In this document: positions 1 to 4,605 of the stretch, in pieces | Numbering within the stretch: position 1 is the stretch's first letter | Layout of the letters: every line of letters begins with the position of its first letter | Assembly (NCBI GenBank): GCA_019695435.1 | Contig: JACTVF010000177.1 | Location: 1-5,423 of the forward strand | DNA from: Methanoregulaceae archaeon | Lineage (GTDB): Archaea > Halobacteriota > Methanomicrobia > Methanomicrobiales > Methanospirillaceae | Length of the DNA stretch: 5,423 bases | Direction: 5' to 3' | Program-made: the position numbers and the translations under genes | Notes under the pieces: generated by a model | Seen by the model: only the letters and a program-made list of their open reading frames with translations | Told to the model about the DNA's origin: nothing | Databases searched by the model: none

Positions 1-235
1 CGTTCACACGATAGCGATCATTCCGCTTTGCCGGATTTTCCTCCAGGAGCCGGGCTGGCGATAGATGGTGTGGAGAGCTCGGGGCAGGTAAACCGGAGGT
101 AAGGAACACTTTATCCGATCCAGACTATATCAGGGTCGTTGCCAAAAAAACGCCCGTAACACCGTCCGATTGTGATCTCCGAAAATCCGAGTGCATCTGT
201 GCCCCTGTTTGCTAAAATATACCCAGATTGAGCCC

Positions 236-243
236 CATATAAT
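236..243 (+). promoter_or_regulatory. Candidate TATA box before the small ORF
   Basis: The octamer CATATAAT resembles the archaeal TATA box. Using the same box-to-start offset as the surface-protein promoter (30 bases from the first base of the box), transcription would begin near 266, about 7 bases before the ATG at 273. The 9-mer ATTGAGCCC lies directly upstream at 227-235, where a TFB-recognition element or an operator would sit. A second AT-rich box, TAAAATATA, lies near 213-221. In AT-rich intergenic DNA such boxes arise by chance, so this is tentative. Confidence 0.25.
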
Positions 244-270
244 GCCCATTGCCGTTCAATAGCGGCCCTG

Positions 271-282
271 TAATGGCCATTA
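271..282. repeat. 12-base perfect palindrome
   Basis: TAATGGCCATTA reads the same on both strands and overlaps the ATG (273-275) of the possible small ORF, just downstream of its predicted transcription start. It could be an operator, or chance. A related decamer, AATGCCCATT, occurs 31 bases upstream at 241-250. Confidence 0.35.
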
Positions 283-386
283 TTTCCTTCATCGACAGAA
301 AACCCATGCAGGCCAGGGTCCGGGTCTTAAAATCGCAGTATGAGATCGTTATAATTTGTCCGTTTTCCAAAATAAGGCTGATTTGA
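273..386 (+). CDS. Possible 37-residue small protein
   Basis: An ATG at 273 opens 37 codons, ending in TGA at 384-386. The product starts MAIISFIDRKPMQARVRVLK and is basic, with a hydrophobic EIVIICPF stretch near the C-terminus. I do not recognise it and assign no function. Support is from context only: a TATA-like box ending 29 bases upstream and a hairpin with a seven-T run starting 14 bases after the stop. No clear Shine-Dalgarno sequence precedes the ATG; the predicted leader would be only about 7 bases, as in near-leaderless archaeal mRNAs. Against it are the short length, the lack of any known family and the general AT-richness. It could equally be non-coding RNA or nothing. Confidence 0.2.
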   Translation: MAIISFIDRKPMQARVRVLKSQYEIVIICPFSKIRLI

Positions 387-400
387 GGACTTTTAGAAAC

Positions 401-423
401 AAAGCCCGGTACAGGCTTTTTTT
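401..423 (+). terminator. Hairpin plus T-run, intrinsic-type terminator
   Basis: AAAGCC (401-406) can pair with GGCTTT (414-419) around a 7-base loop, and the plus strand continues as seven consecutive T (417-423). Archaeal RNA polymerase terminates at T-runs even without a hairpin. A plus-strand terminator here implies a plus-strand transcript from the left, either the small ORF at 273-386 or an unseen upstream unit. Confidence 0.45.
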
Positions 424-444
424 GGGTGACAAAAGCGGTAATTG

Positions 445-461
445 GGGCTCAAATTGAGCCC
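445..461. repeat. Inverted repeat GGGCTCAA-A-TTGAGCCC
   Basis: Two perfect 8-base arms flank a single A. As DNA it looks like a dimeric regulator site; as RNA it could form a six-base-pair stem with a 5-base loop. The right arm with the central A (ATTGAGCCC, 453-461) recurs exactly at 227-235, directly before a TATA-like box. Confidence 0.4.
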
Positions 462-515
462 GGATTGGATCGGGGTCACAAGGCGTATTTAGTGGATACA
501 GGTACAGATCGCCAA

Positions 516-523
516 TTTTTTTT
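516..523 (+). terminator. Eight-T run on the plus strand
   Basis: Eight consecutive T lie 27 bases before the 3' end of the convergent minus-strand hydrolase gene. Poly-T on the sense strand is the main archaeal termination signal, so this may stop rightward transcripts from running antisense into that gene. There is no strong hairpin before it. Confidence 0.35.
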
Positions 524-550
524 ATGAGATTGTGGGCAGGAGTATCTCCT

Positions 551-1294
551 TCACACCTCCACTGTCATCCCATCTTCCGACACCACGAGCCCCGGACACT
601 CCGCTTCAAACTGCTCCTTTAAAGCCCGGCGTTCCTCAAGGGTATGATATACTTCCGCCCCGAAATGCATCAGCGCGAGGCGCTTGGCCTTTGCCGCCTT
701 TGCGATATGGATCGCATCCTCCGGGTTGAGGTGCGGCCAACCGGGACTTTTCTGGCCGGGCTTCAGGCCGCACTCGGTAATGAGAAGATCTGCGCCGCGT
801 GCGAGCGTGATCGCATTGTCGCAGACTCCTGTATCCGTGCAGTAGGTAATCACCTTCCCATCAAGCTCGAACCGGAAGCCCCGGCAGGGAACGGGGTGGA
901 CGAGCGGCAGGCATGTGACCTTGAAGGGGATCTCGTGGGAACCATCCGCAAGTTCGGTCACGATCACCGCGAAGGGGACTTGTTCAAGCGGCACCGTATA
1001 GGGTTCGCGGACAAGTCCTGCAAGATCCGCTGTGGTGCCGACCTGTCCGCAGATGGTCAGACCTTTCCTGAACCGAAACTTCACCAGCGTATGGAGCCCT
1101 TCGGTATGATCGAGGTGGAAATGGCTGATGAACAGAAAGACCGGCTTGTCCTGCGAGATGTACCGGTCGGCCTTGGCGATGCCGTTCCCTGCGTCGAGAA
1201 TGATATCGTAGTCCTGCGCCGAGATCAGCGCCGAGACCGTGTTTCCCGTGGAGGAATCGTACCAGCCGTTTGTCCCAAGGAAGGTGACCTGCAT
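551..1294 (-). CDS. Metallo-beta-lactamase-fold hydrolase, RNase Z-like
   Basis: The 247-residue product belongs to the metallo-beta-lactamase superfamily, in the branch resembling RNase Z and small phosphodiesterases. It opens with the typical strand MQVTFLGTNGWYDSSTGNT and carries the di-metal site: H58-F-H60-L-D62-H63, H133, D154 (in CTDTG) and H210 (in MHFG). H188-L-N-P-E-D-A matches the HxxxxxA motif seen in RNase Z proteins. At about 250 residues it lacks room for the long flexible arm of classical RNase Z, so tRNA 3'-end processing is possible but unproven; hydrolysis of another phosphodiester or small ester is as likely. The protein should be cytoplasmic. The start at 1294 was chosen because the family begins at this Met; an in-frame ATG at 1321 and TTG at 1324 would add 9 or 10 residues, and a GAGGG at 1335-1339 may serve those. 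It is divergent from the surface-protein gene. Confidence 0.88.
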   Translation of the reverse strand: MQVTFLGTNGWYDSSTGNTVSALISAQDYDIILDAGNGIAKADRYISQDKPVFLFISHFHLDHTEGLHTLVKFRFRKGLTICGQVGTTADLAGLVREPYTVPLEQVPFAVIVTELADGSHEIPFKVTCLPLVHPVPCRGFRFELDGKVITYCTDTGVCDNAITLARGADLLITECGLKPGQKSPGWPHLNPEDAIHIAKAAKAKRLALMHFGAEVYHTLEERRALKEQFEAECPGLVVSEDGMTVEV

Positions 1295-1365
1295 ACCCGT
1301 AAATTGGCCTTCTTTCCTCATCAAGATGCAGGTACCCTCTGTCCCGGTGTACTCGAATGTGCAGG

Positions 1366-1373
1366 ATTTTTAA
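1366..1373 (-). promoter_or_regulatory. Candidate TATA box for the hydrolase gene
   Basis: On the minus strand this reads TTAAAAAT. With the usual archaeal spacing, transcription would start near 1343, leaving a short leader that contains GAGGG (1335-1339) before the candidate starts at 1324 and 1321. The box lies in the roughly 100-base divergent region shared with the surface-protein promoter. Confidence 0.4.
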
Positions 1374-1393
1374 GACACCGGGTCGATGAAGCC

Positions 1394-1401
1394 ATTATAA
1401 T
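1394..1401 (+). promoter_or_regulatory. TATA box of the surface-protein gene
   Basis: ATTATAAT is a good archaeal TATA box, centred 26-27 bases before the ATG at 1424. This predicts a transcript beginning at or next to the A of the start codon, that is, a leaderless mRNA. It fits the absence of a Shine-Dalgarno sequence before this ATG. Confidence 0.55.
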
Positions 1402-1423
1402 TCATAGATCGGATGCGTAAACC

Positions 1424-2314
1424 ATGAAAAACGTCCTGTGTCTAACCCTGTGTGCCGCCCTGTTTTTCCTCGCCGCCTGTGCGATCCCAGCCGGTGCGGT
1501 TGTCCTCCAGGTGACCGTCAAAGGAACGGTGACAGATGTCTCACCTGCGAATAACACCCTGACCATTTCAGATCCTGAGCAGTACGGCTGTGATTACGGA
1601 TCAGGCACGTCTGCCCCGGTCTGTTCATGGACGCCGTTGAACACCTCAACGCTCACCGGCACCGTCCCGGACGCAGCGGCGCTCCCGGTGTTTTCCAAAG
1701 GTGATCAGGTCGTCGCGGTGAGCCTTGGCGGGACCGGCGGGACCTGGATCGCGCTTGCAAAACTGTACGGTTCCGGTGCCATCGCAGATAATGCGACCGA
1801 TGAAGTCGGCGACATCGGGAGCCTCCCGACCGCGCTCATCGGAGACTATGCCGTTACTGCCACCACGACCCCGGACTGTTCAGCATGCATCGGGACGACC
1901 TGCAAGGCCACAGGTTCGAATGTGACGATCACCAGCGGCACAATGACCGTCGCACAAAAGACTCTTGCCTTAGGGGAGTCGCTCTTTTTCAATGGCAGGA
2001 ATGATGCTTCAAGTGTTAATGTCACTTTTATGAAAGGTGAGGCCTTATCGGTGTCGTGCCCCGGTTACGCCGGTCTTATCGGTGGAATCCAGCCGGTCTC
2101 CGATTATATCGTCCACGTGGTTCCGCCGATTGGCACCAGCGTGACTGCCACCCATATAACTGACGAATCGGCCGCCTCCCCGGCATCGACGCCATCGTCA
2201 TTACCCGGATCGGCAGCAGTCACAACGACGCCAAAATCCTCCCTGCCTTTTGCCGGGCTTTGCGTTCTCGGCCTTAGTATTGCCGTCATTGCAGTTCAGC
2301 GCCGCAGGGACTAA
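1424..2314 (+). CDS. Membrane-anchored cell-surface protein, function unknown
   Basis: This 296-residue protein is built for the cell surface. Residues 1-25 form a signal peptide (Lys2, hydrophobic core, cleavage likely near IPAGA/VV). Residues 28 to about 120 contain a beta-rich stretch beginning VTVKGTVTDVSPANNTLTIS, a pattern common in small extracellular OB- or Ig-like folds. Residues of about 138-232 form a second beta-rich region whose VAQKTLALGESLFFNG segment resembles Ig-like repeats of methanogen surface proteins. A Ser/Thr/Ala/Pro-rich stalk (about 243-272) follows, then one membrane helix (274-291) and a QRRRD cytoplasmic tail. The exported part has six cysteines (56, 67, 152, 155, 160, 212), which may form disulfides. 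L16-A-A-C19 matches a lipobox, so lipid attachment is an alternative to signal-peptidase cleavage. The anchor layout resembles archaeosortase substrates, but no clear PGF motif is seen. I assign no function. It is transcribed alone, probably leaderless. Confidence 0.8.
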   Translation: MKNVLCLTLCAALFFLAACAIPAGAVVLQVTVKGTVTDVSPANNTLTISDPEQYGCDYGSGTSAPVCSWTPLNTSTLTGTVPDAAALPVFSKGDQVVAVSLGGTGGTWIALAKLYGSGAIADNATDEVGDIGSLPTALIGDYAVTATTTPDCSACIGTTCKATGSNVTITSGTMTVAQKTLALGESLFFNGRNDASSVNVTFMKGEALSVSCPGYAGLIGGIQPVSDYIVHVVPPIGTSVTATHITDESAASPASTPSSLPGSAAVTTTPKSSLPFAGLCVLGLSIAVIAVQRRRD

Positions 2315-2324
2315 CACACCTCTT

Positions 2325-2340
2325 AAAAAATCTCTTTTTT
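2325..2340 (+). terminator. T-run terminator after the surface-protein gene
   Basis: Six A (2325-2330) and six T (2335-2340) are separated by TCTC, beginning 10 bases after the stop codon. The T-run is the likely archaeal termination signal, and the A/T pairing adds a weak hairpin. The AT-rich block could also contribute to a promoter for the next gene. Confidence 0.45.
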
Positions 2341-2412
2341 ATGGGATCGATCACAATCTCCATGTACCCGTACGCCGCAATGGTGATCTGATACAAGAAT
2401 GATTCCCCTCCC

Positions 2413-2418
2413 GGAGTG
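2413..2418 (+). promoter_or_regulatory. Ribosome binding site deciding the nfo start
   Basis: GGAGTG resembles the archaeal Shine-Dalgarno GGAGGTG and ends 9 bases before the ATG at 2428. It favours that ATG over the in-frame GTG at 2416, which lies inside the site itself. Confidence 0.5.
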
Positions 2419-2427
2419 TGGCCACTC

Positions 2428-3273
2428 ATGGCGCAGGTAAAAGTCGGTGTTCATGTCTCGATCGCTGGTTCGCTCGATCTTGCGGTCGACCGGGCAAAGG
2501 ACGCCGGCTGTGACGTCTTCCAGATGTTTACCCGTAACCCCCGGGGCTGGGGGTACAAGCCGTTGGCCGATGACGACTGCACCCTTTTCCGGCAGAAAAT
2601 AAAAACGACCGGTCTTCTCCCGGTCGATCACATGCCCTACCTCCCCAACCTTGCCTCGCCCAAACCCGAGGTCTGGGACAAGTCTGTCCAGACTATCAGG
2701 GCAGAGCTCGACCGGTGCGGGCGGCTTGGCATCCCCTATCTTGTTACCCACCTCGGCCACCATCTCGGTGATGGGATCGCGGGTGGCAGGGCCCGGGTGA
2801 TAAAAGCAGTGAACATGGCACTCGCAGCGTCCGATAATGACGTGATGCTGCTCCTTGAAAATACCGCAGGGGAGAAAAACAGCGTGGGCAGCAGTTTCGA
2901 GCATATCCACGCGATCATTGACGGGATCGAAAAACCTGACCGGATCGGCATCTGCTTTGATACCTGCCACGCGTTTGCCGCAGGTTATGAGCTGCGGACC
3001 GAAGATGGCCTGGCCGCTACCCTCGCGCAGCTGGATGAGACGGTAGGCACTGATCGGTTAAAGGTGATCCACGTTAACGATACCAAGGGGGATCTTGGAA
3101 GCGGCCTTGACCGGCACGAACATATCGGCACGGGGTTCATCGGAGAGGACGGGTTCCGGCGCATCTTCCATAACCCGGTCTTTGCACGCCTTCCGCTTAT
3201 CTGCGAAACACCCGTGGACGAACGGCGGGATGACCGGGGCAATATCAGAAAAGTCCGCGAACTTGCGGCATAA
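2428..3273 (+). CDS. nfo: Deoxyribonuclease IV (endonuclease IV)
   Basis: The 281-residue protein is an AP endonuclease that cuts DNA 5' to abasic sites in base-excision repair and can trim blocked 3' ends; it acts in the cytoplasm on chromosomal DNA. It aligns over its whole length with E. coli Nfo (285 residues), a TIM barrel with three metal ions. All nine ligands can be placed: H68 (VDHMPYLPN), H108 (THLGHH), E144 (LLLENTAG), D178 and H181 (CFDTCHAF), H215 (VIHVND), D228 and H230 (LDRHEH) and E260 (LICETP). The N-terminus VKVGVHVSIAGSLDLAV and the FTRNPRGW segment are also typical. The ATG at 2428 is chosen over the GTG at 2416 because of the upstream GGAGTG. It appears to be a single-gene unit, with gaps of 113 bases before and about 300 after. 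Confidence 0.96.
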   Translation: MAQVKVGVHVSIAGSLDLAVDRAKDAGCDVFQMFTRNPRGWGYKPLADDDCTLFRQKIKTTGLLPVDHMPYLPNLASPKPEVWDKSVQTIRAELDRCGRLGIPYLVTHLGHHLGDGIAGGRARVIKAVNMALAASDNDVMLLLENTAGEKNSVGSSFEHIHAIIDGIEKPDRIGICFDTCHAFAAGYELRTEDGLAATLAQLDETVGTDRLKVIHVNDTKGDLGSGLDRHEHIGTGFIGEDGFRRIFHNPVFARLPLICETPVDERRDDRGNIRKVRELAA

Positions 3274-3424
3274 AAAAATTATCAAAATATGATCCCTAAA
3301 CGGGAGACCGGTGTATCTCTATTGTAACACTTTCTTCTTCCCGGGAGGGTAACGATCCGGGGGACGTGCATGAATGTCATACGTATAGGATACAATATGG
3401 CGATTAATGTTGGATTTTTTGGGC

Positions 3425-3435
3425 CATATATTTAT
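3425..3435 (+). promoter_or_regulatory. Candidate distal TATA box upstream of endA
   Basis: CATATATTTAT follows a six-T run (3415-3420). With usual spacing it would start transcripts near 3455-3458, giving endA a leader of about 120 bases that carries the GC hairpin at 3477-3496. This is weaker evidence than for the proximal box at 3547. Confidence 0.3.
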
Positions 3436-3439
3436 TGTT

Positions 3440-3506
3440 CCGGGCAATTGCAATCTCTTTGAATCACCGAGTCCCAGCCCGGAATTTTACCCGGGCAATC
3501 TCTTCT
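3440..3506 (+). repeat. Imperfect direct repeat CCGGGCAAT...CTCTT
   Basis: CCGGGCAAT-TGCAAT-CTCTT at 3440-3459 is repeated without the middle six bases at 3491-3504, 51 bases downstream. Both copies begin with CCGGGC, and a single GCCCGG (3477-3482) between them can pair with either, so two alternative stems are possible. Confidence 0.35.
3477..3496 (+). other. GC-rich hairpin upstream of endA
   Basis: GCCCGG (3477-3482) and CCGGGC (3491-3496) form a perfect six-base-pair stem around an 8-base AT-rich loop, AATTTTAC. No T-run follows, so it is not an intrinsic terminator. It would lie in a leader only if the distal promoter is used; otherwise it lies upstream of the proximal promoter. Confidence 0.35.
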
Positions 3507-3546
3507 CCGTGAGCCGATTCGCGCGGTCTGTGATTCTCCCACGCCC

Positions 3547-3554
3547 TTATTATA
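3547..3554 (+). promoter_or_regulatory. Proximal TATA box of endA
   Basis: TTATTATA is centred 26-27 bases before base 3577, the ACG at which the conserved EndA N-terminus begins. The offset, 30 bases from the first base of the box to the first codon, equals that of ATTATAAT (1394) to ATG (1424). It predicts a leaderless endA transcript starting at or next to 3577. Confidence 0.45.
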
Positions 3555-3603
3555 GTGTACTCCCAATAGTTTCTGCACGAAAGCGATATTTGACGGCACT
3601 TCG

Positions 3604-4587
3604 GTGCTGACCGGGAGGGACGGAAGGACGCTCTACGACCAGAGCGGGTACGGACGTCCTGAAGGAGAAGGTATACGGCTTGCGCCGCAGGAAGCCCTCT
3701 ACCTGCTCCATCGCCAGAAGATCGAGATCCCGGGCTATACGTTCGATACGCTGCTTGCCGAATGTGCCGACCAGCGCAATTTCCTGCGCAGTTTCCTTGT
3801 CTACCGCGACCTGCGCGAGCGAGGGTATGTCGTCCAGACCGGCCCCCACGATTACCGGGTCTTCCGGCGCGGCGAAAAACCGGGCACGGGAGAGTCACTC
3901 TACCTTGTCCGGGTCCTTTCGGAGCGTGACCCAATCCGCTTTACAAAACTGATCGAAGAAGTGGTCACTTCAAGGAATATGCGCAAGCAATATGTCCTTG
4001 CAGTCGTTGACGATGAGGATGAATTGACCTATTACGAGATCAAGCTCCAGAAACTCGCGGATGCCAGCGTACCGCAGCCCGCGATAGCCCCGACAGAAGC
4101 CATCCTTATCGGGAAATCCGCCATGGTCCGGGTGCCGCCGCAGTCCGATCTCGAAAAGGCAGGGTTCGGGAAACGTCTCGACGACGAGCGGCTCATGATC
4201 TCGCCCGTTGAACTCCTCTACCTCATGGATGCCGGCATCCTCCATGTAAAAAAGGATGGCACCCAAATCACCCCCAAAGAGTATTTTGCGTTTGCCTCGG
4301 ATTCCGACCCGGAACTTGCTAGTAAGGACAAGGTCTATACCGAACTGCGCCGGCACGATTTTATTCCCCGGACCGGCTATAAGTTCGGCCACCACTTCCG
4401 GGTCTACTGCGGCAAGAACGTGCACTCCGATCTTCTGGTGCACGCAATTGAAAAAGAAGCGGTCATGCCCATGAGCGTGATCTCACGGTCGGTCAGGATG
4501 GCGCACAGTGTCAAAAAGAAGATGTTATTTGGCTGTGTACATACTACCGGTATCCAGTTCGTCGAATTTGCACGGATCAAGTTATAA
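3604..4587 (+). CDS. endA: tRNA-splicing (intron) endonuclease, two-repeat homodimer type
   Basis: The protein (327 residues from GTG 3604) excises introns from pre-tRNA at bulge-helix-bulge structures, leaving 2',3'-cyclic phosphate ends for ligation. Its length and two-repeat layout match the euryarchaeal homodimer form such as Archaeoglobus EndA. The C-terminal repeat is catalytic: Y268 (KFGHHFRVY), H274 (HSDLLV) and K305 (VKKKM) align with the Tyr-His-Lys triad. The N-terminal repeat is degenerate: F87 and E97 replace Tyr and His, while K128 remains. EALYLLHRQKI near residue 29 and ELLYLMDAGIL near 201 mark the internal duplication. GTG 3604 is only the first standard start codon. The frame stays open upstream to 3556 and encodes KAIFDGTS just before it, which looks like the family's true N-terminus; the real start is probably 3577, where the codon is ACG. 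trpS follows after 18 bases, probably in one transcript. Confidence 0.95.
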   Translation: MLTGRDGRTLYDQSGYGRPEGEGIRLAPQEALYLLHRQKIEIPGYTFDTLLAECADQRNFLRSFLVYRDLRERGYVVQTGPHDYRVFRRGEKPGTGESLYLVRVLSERDPIRFTKLIEEVVTSRNMRKQYVLAVVDDEDELTYYEIKLQKLADASVPQPAIAPTEAILIGKSAMVRVPPQSDLEKAGFGKRLDDERLMISPVELLYLMDAGILHVKKDGTQITPKEYFAFASDSDPELASKDKVYTELRRHDFIPRTGYKFGHHFRVYCGKNVHSDLLVHAIEKEAVMPMSVISRSVRMAHSVKKKMLFGCVHTTGIQFVEFARIKL

Positions 4588-4605
4588 CGGCTGAGCGTTT
4601 CCATC

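Larger units (their letters stand above)
1..550. other. Left intergenic region, no confident gene
   Basis: No long reading frame fits this stretch, and it is clearly richer in A+T than the GC-rich genes that follow. It holds several TATA-like boxes, a 12-base palindrome (271-282), a possible 37-codon ORF (273-386), a hairpin with a T-run (401-423), an inverted repeat (445-461) and a second T-run (516-523). Short frames open to the left edge on both strands (plus to 102; minus from a GTG at 109) could be the end or start of an unseen neighbour, but neither is recognisable. I saw no tRNA-like fold or box C/D RNA motifs. Confidence 0.6.
3274..3576. other. Intergenic region between nfo and endA
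   Basis: I see no convincing gene in these roughly 300 bases. They contain an AT-rich block right after the nfo stop, a pyrimidine-rich tract (about 3328-3342), an eight-base palindrome ATACGTAT (3379-3386), two TATA-like boxes (3425-3435 and 3547-3554), an imperfect direct repeat and a GC hairpin. A 67-codon frame from ATG 3407 (to 3610) looks like chance: it overlaps endA, lacks a ribosome binding site and has no recognisable pattern. Confidence 0.55.

Noticed and set aside
1..102. Plus-strand frame open from the left edge to TAA at 100-102 (33 codons), possible gene tail.
   Set aside because: The peptide is rich in Gly, Pro and Ser with no recognisable pattern, and too little is visible to separate it from chance.
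1..109. Minus-strand frame from GTG at 109 running off the left edge, with a segment LLEENPAKRNDRYRVN that looks protein-like.
   Set aside because: An in-frame stop lies just upstream, the nearest TATA-like box is too close to the GTG, and 36 codons give no family match I recognise.
644..1420. Plus-strand frame of 258 codons antisense to the hydrolase gene.
   Set aside because: It mirrors the minus-strand gene, whose protein has a complete set of metal-binding motifs. The antisense product has no recognisable features.
2323..2970. Minus-strand frame of 215 codons across the nfo start.
   Set aside because: It is the shadow of nfo, which has all nine metal ligands on the plus strand.
3440..3545. 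Possible tRNA or small structured RNA on either strand.
   Set aside because: No GTTCRA-type T-loop or acceptor stem pairing could be found; GATTCAAAG on the minus strand lacks matching arms.
3407..3610. Plus-strand 67-codon frame upstream of endA.
   Set aside because: No ribosome binding site, no recognisable sequence, overlap with endA, and the TATA box at 3425 lies inside it.
3464..3934. Minus-strand frame of 156 codons over the endA promoter and 5' end.
   Set aside because: Its product is Arg/Gly-rich as expected from the antisense of a GC-rich gene, and it overlaps a confidently identified endA.
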